From: Spongilla lacustris
Lineage: Eukaryota; Porifera; Demospongiae; Spongillida; Spongillidae
Assembly: GCA_949361645.1 (NCBI GenBank)
Contig: OX442419.1
Coordinates: 164,001-228,000, forward strand
Reading direction: 5' to 3'
DNA length: 64,000 nucleotides
Part shown: piece after piece, positions 16,763 through 45,575 of the stretch
Position numbering within the stretch: the stretch's first letter is position 1
How the letters are laid out: each line of letters starts with the position of its first letter
The notes under the pieces: model-generated
Seen by the model: the letters and a program-made list of their open reading frames with translations, nothing else
Told to the model about the DNA's origin: nothing
Database searches by the model: none
Program-made: the position numbers and the translations under genes

Positions 16763-18781
16763 ATGGCGAAGACAGCTCCTATGAGTATCGCAGCTAAGTC
16801 AGGACCCTTGCCCGCCCAAATGAACAGATTGGCGGTGAACGCTATGGCTCTCATTCCACAAGACGTGGAGCAAACAATACGCACGTGCGAAGGTGGAAGT
16901 CTTAATGGTTTGCAGAGCGTGCGCTCCGTAGACTTCAGCGTACAAGCCATGCCGTGCAAGTGCGCGAACCCGACATGTACGGAGGACATAAAAGACCTTT
17001 GGACGAGGGTATGCGGCATGTGTGGCCAGACCTTTTGCTACTCCTGCACCACTGAAGTCAGGAAGCTTTCTGCCACTGGTCAGCCCGACCCATTGGGGAA
17101 GGAGAAGCGAGTGTGCGCAAAATGTTCCAACCTGAACTGGGAAGACGGTCAGTATACGGACATGAAAGAGCTTTTCCACAAGTATCGCTTGGGACGACCC
17201 AAGGTGGCTACGCCTCCACCTCCCGAACCGGAGAAGCCAGTGATGGAGGAACAGAAAGGTTCGGTGTTAGTGGAGGCAGAACGACTGACCAGAGGTTACC
17301 AGGCCAACTGCAGCGGTGTGAAGGGACTGATGTCGGACTTTGTGGTGCCGTCATGGCAGAAGTCTGACAACTGGCAATCGTCCCGCAGTGCTAAGGAATG
17401 TGAGGCGTGCAAGGGGCCTCTGAAGCCCAAAAAGCTAGGGCAGAAGGCTAAGGTCAACTGTCGGCTCTGTGGCAAGATCTTCTGCGCCGACTGCACGAAG
17501 AGTGAAATACTTCTGTACATGACGGATGAAGGCGTGGCCAAGTGGGCCATCAACGGGAAGGAAGGCGCGCCCACCACCAAGCCACCCCATTACGAGCTAC
17601 TGAGCATATGCAACTCCTGCTGCAGTGAATTGGAGTCGGCCATTTTGTCGGATATAATGGGAGAGGTGGAGGATGTACATGCCACCAAAGCATCTGATTT
17701 TTCTGACTCCTTGAGGGCAATGCAGAAACTACTGATGTCCCTGCTGCACAGAATTGAACAACTGCTAGTGGAGTATAGGAAACTGGTGGACTGTTTCACT
17801 GCTAAGAGCCAGAACACTGCTCTGCCTGCTGAAAACCCTGTTCATGTGGTGGCCAAGACACAGTGGCACTTGAACAGCATATTGTCCAAGCTAAACATGG
17901 AGACAAGTAAACTAAAGTCACTCCACCCCTCCACCAGACTGCAGGAGAAGCTATTGCGCAACATATCTACATCTTTTATAACATTCTACATGGACAACTT
18001 GTGCCTATATCGCCAGTATCAGGAGATGCTGTCCAAAATTATCCCAAATGATGTCCTCCAGGCTATACAATCCATGGTGTGCAGGGGGAGCATGGAGGAC
18101 ACACACAGGGAGCTCAACATTATCATGTACAATGGTCTGGAGCTGAAGTCAAAGTACCGCTACAGCGATACTGTCTTGATGCCCATAGTGGCTGTGATGC
18201 AGGTGTGTGAGAAAGAGCTTCAAGCTATGGACAGCGAAGCCTTCAAGTTGCACTGCCAAGCAGTGAAGGAAGATTTGGAGAGTGCTGCAAAGAATCACCC
18301 CATGTTCAGCGTATTTGTGAAGAGAAAGGTGAGTAATGGAGTAATGGCCGCAGCAATGTTCTGCCACGTAGCTGCAGGTATGCTGAGGGACACCCTCAAG
18401 GTACTCTTGGAGAAAACTGTTGAGAGTGAGTGTCAGAGGACAAAGGAGGCGTTGAAGGATGCCATCAGCGAGGTGGCAAGTTCAGAGAGCGTGTACAGGA
18501 AACGTGTATCTAGTTTGCAAGTCTCCAAGCCGCTTGTGAATGTTTCTGTTCCAGACACCAGTGTCTCTAAGCCAGGTCCCAGTGTCCCCAAACTAGATTC
18601 CAGTATTGGCAAGGTGAACACAAGTGCCTCTAAGCTAGACCTCCCCAAGAGTGTCCCTAAATCAGATACAAGTGTTGCTAAGGAAGACAAGAGTGTTTCC
18701 AAGCCAGACAAGGCCATCTCCAAGTCTGAATTGAAGATTTCTAAGCCTGTAAATACCTCAACCTCGTCTAAATCACCTTGA
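16763..18781 (+). CDS. intronless double-FYVE-like zinc-finger protein 2
   Basis: Single-exon frame of 672 aa, paralogous to the upstream gene. Finger 1 near residues 65-120 contains CANPTC, CGMCGQTFCYSC and RVCAKC. Finger 2 near residues 212-290 contains CEAC, VNCRLCGKIFCADC, the shared WAINGKEG insert and ICNSCC. The downstream helical region aligns with gene 1, but roughly 200 residues of it are missing. The final 80 residues are a degenerate repeat of the form SVSKPD / SVPKLD, rich in Ser and Lys, absent from gene 1. Both genes lack introns although all neighbours are intron-rich, which could reflect an ancestral retrocopy followed by tandem duplication. Function unknown. Confidence 0.8.
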   Translation: MAKTAPMSIAAKSGPLPAQMNRLAVNAMALIPQDVEQTIRTCEGGSLNGLQSVRSVDFSVQAMPCKCANPTCTEDIKDLWTRVCGMCGQTFCYSCTTEVRKLSATGQPDPLGKEKRVCAKCSNLNWEDGQYTDMKELFHKYRLGRPKVATPPPPEPEKPVMEEQKGSVLVEAERLTRGYQANCSGVKGLMSDFVVPSWQKSDNWQSSRSAKECEACKGPLKPKKLGQKAKVNCRLCGKIFCADCTKSEILLYMTDEGVAKWAINGKEGAPTTKPPHYELLSICNSCCSELESAILSDIMGEVEDVHATKASDFSDSLRAMQKLLMSLLHRIEQLLVEYRKLVDCFTAKSQNTALPAENPVHVVAKTQWHLNSILSKLNMETSKLKSLHPSTRLQEKLLRNISTSFITFYMDNLCLYRQYQEMLSKIIPNDVLQAIQSMVCRGSMEDTHRELNIIMYNGLELKSKYRYSDTVLMPIVAVMQVCEKELQAMDSEAFKLHCQAVKEDLESAAKNHPMFSVFVKRKVSNGVMAAAMFCHVAAGMLRDTLKVLLEKTVESECQRTKEALKDAISEVASSESVYRKRVSSLQVSKPLVNVSVPDTSVSKPGPSVPKLDSSIGKVNTSASKLDLPKSVPKSDTSVAKEDKSVSKPDKAISKSELKISKPVNTSTSSKSP

Positions 18782-19071
18782 TAAGTTGTGTACCTGTGAT
18801 GTGGTGTTTAGTGCTGGACACTTAATATAACCTCATCACCTCTCAACCCCCTCCTCCCTCCCCCATCATACCTTTATACTTTGACCCAAATATACCAGTA
18901 ATTATGTGTCCCATACTATGAATATATTATGGCTATTGTCACATGATATAAGCAACTAACACTTATATACTTACACAACTATAAGACATGCACAGGAACA
19001 GGTCTAAGGAAACAACACGCAGAAGTGAAAGTCTGGGGAGGAGGAAGAGCAAATAGCAACAAGAATAGACC

Positions 19072-20800
19072 TCACACAGTCTCAGGGTCCAGCTTCTCCC
19101 ATGGGGGAGACATGACACACCCCATCAGCTCCTGGGCTGTGGTGTGACATGGAGTGCCCAATGGTCTGATGGAGAAGATGTCGTCATGGTGAGGTGTACT
19201 AAGAGCGGTGGGTAGGTCACACATGATGTCGGAGGACCTGAGGGGTGTGCTGAACATGAGGCCCTCCAGCCTGAGGGGGGAGAACACACCACTGTCACCC
19301 TCAGTGGGAGGGTGTGGTTTGAGGGGTGTGAAGGAGGGGAGGGGGAAGGAAGCCAGGGGAGTGTGGTAGGACGTGGCACGTTTTGGAGAGACAATGTTGA
19401 AAAGTGGCGACAGTGCAATGGGATCGAGATCGACGTCTGCGAAGAAGTCTTTTACAGGTGACAAAAAAGATGTGTTGAGGAGGTCAAGGCTGAGATCATG
19501 TGATGACCCTCTGAGGTCATGTGATGACCCCCTGAGGTCATGTGATGCCACCCCTGGAACTGGCTTCTTCTGCACATGTGTGTGCCTGCTGGTTGAAGGG
19601 GGAGGGCCCAGGTCCAATGAGTGTTGCCTTTTCCTTCTCTTTGGGGCAGGAGATCTCTCATCACTGGAGCACGGAGAGCTGTCTGAGGTCAGATGGTGTG
19701 GCCTCTTGCATAGCAGCAGTCTAGAGTCATCAAAGGTACAGCAGTCTGAGATGTCCTGGTCTGTAGTGTCGCTATGGTGATAGTCATGCTCTGAGGAGCT
19801 CTGGGACCAGGGGTGAGTACCCACCGCAAAGTAGGGCTTCACAGGGGAACAAGAGTTAGGCACAACGGGTACGAACTGTCCTTTAGATTTGAGCTTGTAG
19901 GTGGAGGGCATATGGTTGTACACGCTCTGCTCGTCAATGACAGGAGGTTGGAGTGTAGAGAAGAGAGGTATGGCTCTCTTTAGCTCTTCCTCTCCCTCAG
20001 GCAAGAGGGTCCAGTAAGAGCCATTCCCCCTGCGAGGTGGGTACTGATGCACCTTGGTGAACATCCCCTTGCGTATGGAGAGGTTATGACGTATGGAGTT
20101 CTGAGCAAGGAGCAGCACAAGAGAGAGTGAGGTAAAAGTATCAAAGGCATATCGATTTCAACTCAACCTGCATTTCCTTAATTGCATGCACTATAGCTAC
20201 ATACACACACACACTCATATATAAACACTCATTCACACACATGCAGTGACATGCGCACACACGCAAGCACATAAGTAAGCACACACCACACACATACACA
20301 CACACCACACACACGCATACACACGTAAGCACGTACGCACACTTCACACACATACACGTACACACACACGCACATACACACACACGCACACACACACACA
20401 CGCACATACACGCACACACACACGCGCACACACACACACACACGCATGCACACACCTTCCACGCTCTGGCCTCCGGAGAGCGGTAGAACGGGAAGTTGTT
20501 CTCTATCCAGTGATAAATGGCGCTTAGCGTCATCATCTTTTGTGGCGAACTACTAATAGCCAGTGAAATGAGGGAGGCGTAAGACAGAGGAGGCTTCCTG
20601 CTGTTCCTTTTAGAGCTGTACTCAAGCTTCTTGCGGCAGCCATCTTTACCTTTTGCGTCCTTTTCAGACTTGTGGGAGGAGTTCGGGGGCGGCTGCTCGA
20701 GCCCGGTCAAACCCGCGTGACTGTCCATGCGTTGCAACCATTGCATATCTGTGAGGCTGTCATCCATTAGATTGCAGCCCGAGTCATCAAGTTTAGTCAT
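19072..20800 (-). CDS. forkhead transcription factor, FoxJ-like
   Basis: Exons 20456-20800 and 19072-20100, about 457 aa. The forkhead domain spans the splice site. Exon 1 has [31 protein letters not shown] and ends ...RAWK; exon 2 resumes [17 protein letters not shown] and GNGSYWTL. N-terminal to it, [11 protein letters not shown] resembles the DSLTSLQWLQ motif of FoxJ1 and the SLTSIDWL motif of FoxJ2/3, while the [12 protein letters not shown] wording of the domain is closest to FoxJ2/3 by memory. The C-terminal tail is Ser/Pro-rich with several FSPL/FTPL-type motifs. The start Met directly follows an apparent acceptor at 20801; the frame stays open to 20830 if there is no 5' intron. Subfamily is uncertain; a phylogeny is needed to separate J1 from J2/3 or N. 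Confidence 0.85.
20195..20455. repeat. CA-rich tract in the forkhead intron
   Basis: An imperfect (CA)n-type tract with GCA/TACA interruptions fills most of the single intron, starting directly at the exon 1 donor. Confidence 0.9.
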
Positions 20801-21227
20801 CTGACAAATGCCTGTGTGAGGAGGACACATTTGAACATCAAAACGCGTCTTGTCGAAAAAGGTGGGAGGGGCTCAGTAGCGCGGTTGACCACTACTATTG
20901 AATCTTTTCGAAACCGAACTACACATATGCAGCTAGAGTCTATGCGTGTGTGCATGCTGCAATACTAGGGTGGCATTTTACCATGATGCAAGCTCCTCGG
21001 TTAATAAAAGTACAAGCACTAGATCTTGTTCTATTTTCTTCTTTCTTTTTTGGAGCTAGGAGCCATAACTGCGATAGAGCTTACCTTTTGCAAGTCCAAA
21101 CACAACAACTTTTGCTCTTCAGGCTTCCAGTATAAAAGGTGAGATTTTTTAGTTCCCGCTTGTGGTTTTTGAAAAACATGTAATGCGCATGCGCAATTCT
21201 GAACTGTTTTTATTGCAACACGTACAC
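20801..21227. promoter_or_regulatory. shared divergent promoter, FoxJ-like / SERGEF
   Basis: 427 bp between opposed start codons. It contains a perfect 12-bp palindrome TGCGCATGCGCA at 21184-21195. No coding exon is convincing here, although a plus-strand frame at 20950-21135 exists by chance. Confidence 0.5.
21184..21195. promoter_or_regulatory. NRF1-type palindromic site
   Basis: TGCGCATGCGCA matches the known NRF1 consensus (YGCGCAYGCGCR). It lies about 33 bp upstream of the SERGEF start codon, a typical position for this element in animal housekeeping promoters. Confidence 0.65.
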
Positions 21228-22075
21228 ATGGCCGATAGGCTATTTATATGGGTAATGTGAATATGTATTATATACGTTTTATCCTACGCGCCTGCGAATT
21301 TGAATGCCAACTTGTAGGGTGCAAACAGTTATGGCCAGCTAGGTGCGGGAAACAAGACAGACACGCCATCTCCAGTGGAGTGCGTTTTGTCCCTGCCAGA
21401 GTGTGTCAGATTGAAGCAAGTATCGGGAGGCGGGGGTCACACTATACTATTAACAGGTACGTACTTGCGCGTTAAAAAAAACACGCCTGTTCAGTTTCTC
21501 TTCTTTTTAATACGTAGTCGCGGGTACGGTTGTGGCTTTTGGTTGGAACAAAGACGGTCAACTTGGACTTGGCCCCTCGGATGACGTCACACTACCTCGA
21601 CAGTTACAGCTGACTGCCTCAATAGTGAAGGTTGCTTGCGGCTGGAACCACACCCTAGCCATCACTCGTAGTGGGGCGTTGCTAGCATGGGGATCCAATG
21701 CATATGGGCAGCTAGGGATGCAGCAGGAGAGACGTAATAGTCCCTACCCTATTGAGCTCGCGCAGGAGGTACCGAGACCCCCTCCCCTCTTATTGAGCAC
21801 GTGATAAAGCTGTTGCCATACAGTTGTTTGGCGGCAGCAGCATCCGTGACATAGCAGCTGGTCTCAGGCATTCTCTGGCAGTGACAGGTAAGTATCGCCG
21901 TGGTGATGCTGCTTTTTAGGCCCTTGAGTGGGGCGCCATGTTGAGTCACAGGATAAACCACAGAGGAGGGTGTGGTCTACAGCTGGGGAGACGGCAGGAA
22001 GGGCCAACTGGGAGGTGAGAGGAGCAGGCAAGGTGGTATGGCCTCTCAACCTGAGTCAGGTTAGTTGTGTGTGCG

Positions 22076-22120
<45 letters not shown>

Positions 22121-23451
22121 ATGTTTGTGTGTGTGTGCAAGTGTGTGTGCATGTGTGTACATGTGTGTGCATGTGTGTACATGTTTGTGTGTGCATGTGT
22201 GTGTGCATGTGTGTACATGTTTGTGTGTGCATGTGTGTGTGCATGTGTGTACATGTTTGTGTGTGCATGTGTGTACATGTTTGTGTGTGCATGTGTGTGT
22301 GCATGTGTGTACCTGTTTGTGTGTGCATGTGTGTACCTGTTTGTGTGTGCATGTGTGTACCTGTTTGTGTGTGCATGTGTGTACATGTTTGTGTGTGCAT
22401 GTGTGTGTGCATGTGTGTGTGTGTGTGCATGTGTGTGTGCATGTGTGTGTGCATGTGTATGTTGTGTTTTGTGTTTCCTCCATGTTTATAAATAACAGCT
22501 GTTGTGTTTTGTCTCTTTCTGTCTTCAGTGTCTTTCCCTTTCCCTGCCAAATGCACCAGCTGTGCAGCAGGATCCTACCATTGTGTGGCCTTGTCAGGTG
22601 ATATCTGAGCATGACCTGTCAGCTGCTGTTCATTTACATGCAGTGTTCCCCAGAGCAAGGAGGTGTGTTCACCTGGGGGCTTAACCAAGACGGGCAGTGT
22701 GGATTGCCCCCCGGGGAGACATCACCAGGAAGTACCCCTAGAGGGTGTGGCGTTGTCTGTTCCCCACACCATCTGGAAGGCCTGCCACCAGTGGACAGGG
22801 TTAGCTGTGGGTGGAGTCACACCATCACCATCTGTGGTAGGTCTGGGGACCTATGTTTAGGCTAAAGGCATGCTGTCATGACTGGCTAGCTGATGGATGT
22901 GTGATGGTGTGGGGAAGATCTGACTATGGACAGTTGGGACTAGAGCCACACCTCTTGGCCACAGTGGGCAGATGTAGCTACAAACCTGCAGAGCTGGTAC
23001 CTCTAAGAGGGGCACATCAGGTGAGGGTGGGGGTGAGAGAGGCAAGGGTGATGGAGGTGGGGGTGGGAGAGGTGGGTGAGGGTGGGAGAGGTGAGAGTGA
23101 TGGAGACCTGTGAGGTGAGATGAGGCATTATAGATGGCTTCTTTGCCTGATGTGGGTGTGGTGTTCTCAGGTGGTCTGTGGATCAGAACACACCATTGCT
23201 ATTAATGGTAAGTACCTTGGTGCATATGCAGTGGTAACCATGCATGACTACTGCTCATAACAGGGTCTGGAGATGTCTTCACATGGGGCTGGAATGAGCA
23301 TGGGATGTGTGGGACTGGGCACGAGGAAAATGTGTTAACCCCTTACATGCTGCCAGTCCCAGTGGAGAAGCAGATGGAGGCGGTGCTTGTTGGCAGTGGG
23401 GCAGGACACACCATGTTGGTCGTCAGGGACAACCAGAGAAGTAGGAGGTGA
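21228..23451 (+). CDS. SERGEF: secretion-regulating guanine nucleotide exchange factor (DelGEF), RCC1-repeat protein
   Basis: A seven-bladed RCC1-type propeller protein; human SERGEF/DelGEF binds SEC5 and modulates secretion. The exons are 21228-21251, 21318-21456, 21518-21768, 21824-21887, 21964-22059, 22529-22597, 22660-22836, 22890-23020, 23171-23207 and 23264-23451, all joining in frame. The first coding exon is only 8 codons (MADRLFIW) and is followed by GANSYGQLG, which reproduces the human LFAWGANSYGQLG start. Other diagnostic blocks are GWNKDGQLG, AAGLRHSLAV, WGRSDYGQLG, VVCGSEHTIAI and WGWNEHGMCG. The last two match SERGEF specifically rather than RCC1. A TG-repeat fills intron 5. 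The gene is divergent from the forkhead gene and convergent with nurim. Confidence 0.92.
22069..22455. repeat. TG-rich microsatellite/minisatellite in SERGEF intron 5
   Basis: A pure (TG)n run grades into longer units built from TGTGTGCATG and TGTGTACATGTTTG. All six frames are open here; the resulting Cys/Val or His/Thr proteins are artefacts. Confidence 0.95.
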
Positions 23452-23874
23452 CATCCTCTTTCTGGACAGTTATTTTATTGCCTTCTTGCTAAGATTCAGT
23501 TATACATAGTGATGGCTATTTTTTGTCTTGGGATCTGACCATCTACACAGTCCCTGATAATATGGAAACATGCGAAACAACACATTCCTAGCTGTCATGT
23601 GATGATCATGTGACATTCACAATGTTCAGTTAGGTGGGAGCACACTAGACCTGATCACCATAGTAGTGACGTAATCATTGTTGCTGTGACGCTTTTGGGT
23701 CTGGGTACAAGACTATGAGCAAGTGGACTGCTATGATGTGATTGTAGCATTTCATCCCATCTAACCAATGAGATGTATTGAGTGCACAAACAGTGTGTGT
23801 AAACAATCTTAGTTTAAAATACTGTTATTTGTGATTCTGACTAGGAGGTGAATACTAACTACGCGGCCATTGTG
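23452..23874. other. convergent intergenic region
   Basis: Between the ends of SERGEF and nurim. Contains only what look like 3' untranslated sequences; no exon or RNA gene recognised. Confidence 0.5.
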
Positions 23875-24455
23875 TCAGTCTGCTTTGTCGACATCAAATA
23901 TCTCATGTCTCTTCTTGCCAAACTGCTCGCGCACATATGCTGCGTCCAGCTGGTCAAGATGGCTGCCCCACCCCAAGTACAGGGGCACCATTATTGCCAT
24001 GAGGAGGCGGTCGTATGTCATCACTGGCACCGCCCACAGGATGAGGGCGGGGCCAAAGAATACGGGGTGACGCATGTGTTCCAGCAATCTCCTCTGTTCC
24101 TCTGCCTTCCTCTGCATAGGGTCACCCATTCCATGAAGGGAGTAGTAGAGCTGGGGAGGAGGGAGGGTGTGATGTTAATAATTATATGTACTAGGTTCAA
24201 TATCACCTAGGTTACCATATGTCACATACAGGTGGGACCACACGCCACACACACAGACACACACATACACAGACATGTACCTGTTTGATTCCCATCAGTT
24301 CAAGGTAGTCGGTGAAGAAGAGGGAGCATGCTATGGACACCCAGCTCAGTGCCTGAACTGACACCAGTAGCACATTCAGTACACTGGAGCCCGGGGCAGT
24401 CTGCCACAGTGTGAAAGATGGTGTGGGTCGCCAGAATGAGTAGATCACCTGTAGC

Positions 24456-24515
<60 letters not shown>

Positions 24516-24701
24516 ATGTGTGTATATGCGTGTGATGTATGTATGTGTGTATGTGTGTGGTATTCGGTTAATTTTGTTTGCAATGCATGCCCTAATATAG
24601 CTTGGTCCATTTCCTCTTTCTACACACACACACACATGCACACACACACATGCACACACACACACGCACACACACACATACATACACACACATACACGCA
24701 T

Positions 24702-24785
<84 letters not shown>

Positions 24786-26031
24786 ACTTGGAGGGCAAGG
24801 CAGCTGGTAAAGATGTACAGTGGTCGCTGCAGTGCTGGTGTGATGGCCTTCCCCAAGAGGGCCTTGAGGCTGGTGTTGGCCATGGATGTGTGCTGAAGGA
24901 AGAAGAGAAGGAGCAGCAGAGCATCTACTGTGAGCTGTGCCCAGCAGGAGTCACCTGGGTTACAGTCGAGGAAGACAGCAAAAGGTCACCTTAGGTCAAT
25001 ATCATGTAGAATACACTGATGCATATGCCACTATGCTGCCAACCAGTACTTAATAATGACTGACAGCAAGATAGGCTGAGCACAGGCACCATCTTCATGA
25101 TAGGCTGAACACAGGCACCATCTTCATGATAGGCTGAGCACAGGCACCATCTTCATGATAGGCTGAGCACAGGCACCATCTTCAAGATAGGCTGAGCACA
25201 GGCACCATCTTCATGATAGGCTGAGCACAGGCACCATCTTCATGTTAGGCTGAGCACAGGCACCATCTTCAAGATAGGCTGAGCACAGGCACCATCTTCA
25301 TGATAGGCTGAGCACAGGCACCATCTTCAAGATAGGCTGAGCACAGGCACCATCTTCAAGATAGGCTGTGCACAGGCACCATCTTCATGATAGGCTGAGC
25401 ACAGGCACCATCTTCAAGATAGGCTGAGCACAGGCACCATCTTCAAGATAGGCTGAGCACAGGCACCATCTTCAAGATAGGCTGAGCACAGGCACCATCT
25501 TCAAGATAGGCTGAGCACAGGCACCATCTTCATGATAGGCTGAGCACAGGCACCATCTTCACGATAGGCTGAGCACAGGCACCATCTTGTTAGCCCTAGG
25601 TACAGGTACAGCTTTTCCTCTTCGCCAGTCCAACATAACGTGAAAGGGCACTGTGAATACACGCTAGTTAGGTGGGAGTTTAACCAATATCAACCTTTCT
25701 AGCACACAATCCACCCCCTGCGATGTATACATGCGTAAAGTAATGCTATTCACAGCAACGTGATTCTTTTAAATGATGACGTGTGTGATATAGTATTACC
25801 TTGTATAGTGGCATTGCTCGAATTTGACTGTGGCATTTCTGTTCCCAAAAACGGCTTGACAGAAGCTGGGAAAATCATTGCGGAGAGCACCGTATACAGC
25901 GTGTATCCGTACAACAGGATGCCACATAACAGCATTATAAACTTAACGGCCCCAAAACCCGAAGCACTATCTTCTGGTGCAGCATCCATTTCTGGGTGTA
26001 AGTCTGCCTCTGTCGCGACATCGTCGTCCAT
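23875..26031 (-). CDS. NRM: nurim, inner nuclear membrane protein
   Basis: A multi-pass inner nuclear envelope protein related to isoprenylcysteine methyltransferases. The exons are 25800-26031, 24788-24954, 24281-24448 and 23875-24150, encoding 280 aa (human nurim 262), in frame. Exon 1 has an acidic N terminus and a first membrane segment. Exon 2 has [14 protein letters not shown] and [15 protein letters not shown], matching the nurim QHSLMA...LQRSLYV block. Exon 3 ends with [10 protein letters not shown] (human DYAELMGLKQ). Exon 4 has [10 protein letters not shown], the YDRLLMA loop and [13 protein letters not shown]. Only a 30-residue acidic N-terminal extension is unusual. Intron 1 contains a 29-bp minisatellite. 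It starts head-to-head with CKAP5, 183 bp away. Confidence 0.93.
24459..24514. repeat. (TG)n microsatellite in nurim intron 2
   Basis: A pure TG run immediately next to the acceptor of exon 3. Confidence 0.95.
24619..24783. repeat. (CA)n microsatellite in nurim intron 2
   Basis: CA-rich sequence, pure for the last 80 bp or so, abutting the exon 2 donor. With the TG run at 24459 it could form a long intramolecular hairpin in the intron. Confidence 0.95.
25069..25588. repeat. 29-bp minisatellite, about 18 copies, nurim intron 1
   Basis: Tandem units with core AGGCTGAGCACAGGCACCAT, nearly identical, varying mainly at one position (TTCAAG versus TTCATG). There are no unique spacers, so it is not a CRISPR. 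Confidence 0.95.
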
Positions 26032-26214
26032 TTGAGACCCGCGAATTGTAATAATAAATTATGCAATTGGGTAATTTTTAAGTCTACTCCGCCTTTTTAC
26101 CGCCAAGGCGTAAATGATTCCTATTAAAGCCCACCTATGTTTGAATTTACAACAACTTTTTTCATCTTACGTTTGTAACCCAAACTAACGCTTTAAATAG
26201 AGGGCTGATGAAGG
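26032..26214. promoter_or_regulatory. shared divergent promoter, NRM / CKAP5
   Basis: 183 bp between start codons. It contains an inverted CCAAT box (ATTGG, 26066-26070) and, on the CKAP5 side, TTTGAA at 26140-26145. The latter matches the cell-cycle homology region core that often follows CCAAT boxes in mitotic gene promoters. Function is inferred. Confidence 0.5.
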
Positions 26215-43935
<17,721 letters not shown>

Positions 43936-44746
43936 CCAGCACATGACCTCCATGTTTGACTTGGTGATCAGGTGTTTTGTGTGTCACTGGCAATCCAAAA
44001 ACATCTTTTTGTGTATTTTATTTGGTTGTTGTTGTTGTCATGGTGACTATCTCTTAATCTCTTGTTACACTTCCAACAGAATTATATATTTCTTGATCTC
44101 TGGCATGTCCTGCAATGGTTCATTATGCACATTTTGAAAATGAATGTTTTAAGTCAACATAATTGTCTGGAACAGATCATGACAAAGGTCCTTTCCTTAT
44201 AAGGTTATATTGTGGGCTGTTAGCCGCCACAATTACATTAAAGGATCATAACTGATTATTGTGGTAACCAGAGGGCCAACTCTTTGGGGGTACTGTGTGG
44301 TCAGGATGTGTATTGTGTTACATAATTACATTGTACTCTACAAACATAACTGTACATGTACATGTACCTACAACAGTCTGCATGCCCTCAAGTACTGGTG
44401 GAAGCTGTAAGACTGCACGGGATCAAGGAAGCTGAAACCAACCATTGATCCACTAGAGGCATCATGTGTACCACCCCAGGGCTCTATGGATGGTTGACAG
44501 CAGCATGGCTACAGTGCCTACAAGCTGCACAGATGGCAAAAGTGCGGCTTACAGAAATTATACATGTAAACATTACTAAATTAAGTTGCATTCTAGCAAA
44601 TATAAATGATACAGACACTTGAAAAAAAAACGTGCATGCACCTTGACCTTGAGGTACACGCATAATTTGGTGCCATATCATCGAAGGTCAGCATCTCCTT
44701 ATAAGGTAAATCTCCTTATAAGTCTTCATAAGATAAACATTTTCCA

Positions 44747-45321
44747 TTACAGGGTCCGTTGCTTCGTCAAAGTCTTTGCAAGGGCAGGATTGTTGCCTCC
44801 AGCTCTCTGCTCCACAGCTTTGCTAAGCATGTTCCATGTGGGAGGACCGAACTTAGCAACATCGTAACGTTGCTGTAACCAAGCGTGCAGTGTATCCCTG
44901 AGGCACTCTGTGATGTTGTCAGGATGCCTGGAGCCAATAGTGTCCAGGTCAGCTGCTCTTAGCCTCAGAGCCTGTCCCAATGGCTTCCAAGTGGTAGCCA
45001 TATCCATAACCCTCTCCAACACATCGACGAGGTCATCTTCACCTGAAAGACCGTAAGGTTATAGCATCATGGTATCCATGGTTACTGCGCCTACCCAGAG
45101 TTGTAGTAGAATGATGGACATCTAAAGTAGGATAATGATGTCATCATGGAGGGATGCAACGTGTATGCATCCAATGTACATATGCACAGACATTGCAATT
45201 CCACTCACCTCTGCCATTGGGTAGAGGAGGATCAGTGTTTGAACGTGAAGGCACACCATAGGCATAGGTGTGTGAAAGGTCCACATGCGCGCTAGGACAC
45301 CTAGCATGCATGTACCAGACC
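44747..45321 (-). CDS. death-domain protein, copy A (3' exons)
   Basis: Two minus-strand exons join in phase: 45209-45321 and 44747-45042. The last exon encodes a death-fold domain (DDLVDVLERVMDMATTWKPL, then IGSRHPDNITECLRDTLHAWL, YDVAKFGPPTWNMLSKAV and GGNNPALAKTL). It matches the Death domain pattern of CLxxxLxxWL followed by PTWxxLxxAV and ALA. Such domains mediate homotypic assembly in apoptotic or innate immune complexes. The upstream exon (VWYMHARCPSAHVD... SNTDPPLPNGR) has no recognised domain. The 5' end is not resolved; a plausible but unlinked exon-like frame lies at 45576-45758. Copy B at 57450-58008 is nearly identical. Confidence 0.7.
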
Positions 45322-45575
45322 CTGTTTTTTGCCCCCCCCCCCCCTAACTTTAATTAAAAAAACATGGCCTGGAGATGAGACTAGCCAAATGCCTGATTCT
45401 TCTACAAAAGCTGCTAGAAGGCGACTTCTTTTGGATGTCTCACATGACCTTTGGTGATAGCCTGATAGGAAGTGGAGAAGATTGGGTTACAGCTAATGGT
45501 CCATAAGGCAAGAGCTTCCCGAAAAGTGGGTAAATCAGTATCACTATCTATCCAACTAGATTGTAGACTATATAG

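Noticed and set aside
19373..19780. Plus-strand 135-codon frame opposite the forkhead gene
   Set aside because: Shadow of exon 2 of the FoxJ-like gene.
20950..21135. Plus-strand frame starting MHAAILGWHF as the first exon of SERGEF
   Set aside because: It does not splice in frame to exon 2, while the micro-exon at 21228-21251 reproduces the conserved N terminus.
22061..22612. Long open frames rich in Cys/Val or His/Thr on both strands
   Set aside because: They are translations of a TG/CA repeat in SERGEF intron 5. All frames are open at once and no splice or codon signal supports them.
25069..25588. CRISPR-like array of 29-bp repeats
   Set aside because: Repeats are directly adjacent without spacers and lie in an animal intron.
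45122..45307. Minus-strand frame MLGVLARMWTFHTP
   Set aside because: It overlaps the death-domain gene exon 45209-45321 in another frame; the other frame has the conserved splice phases.
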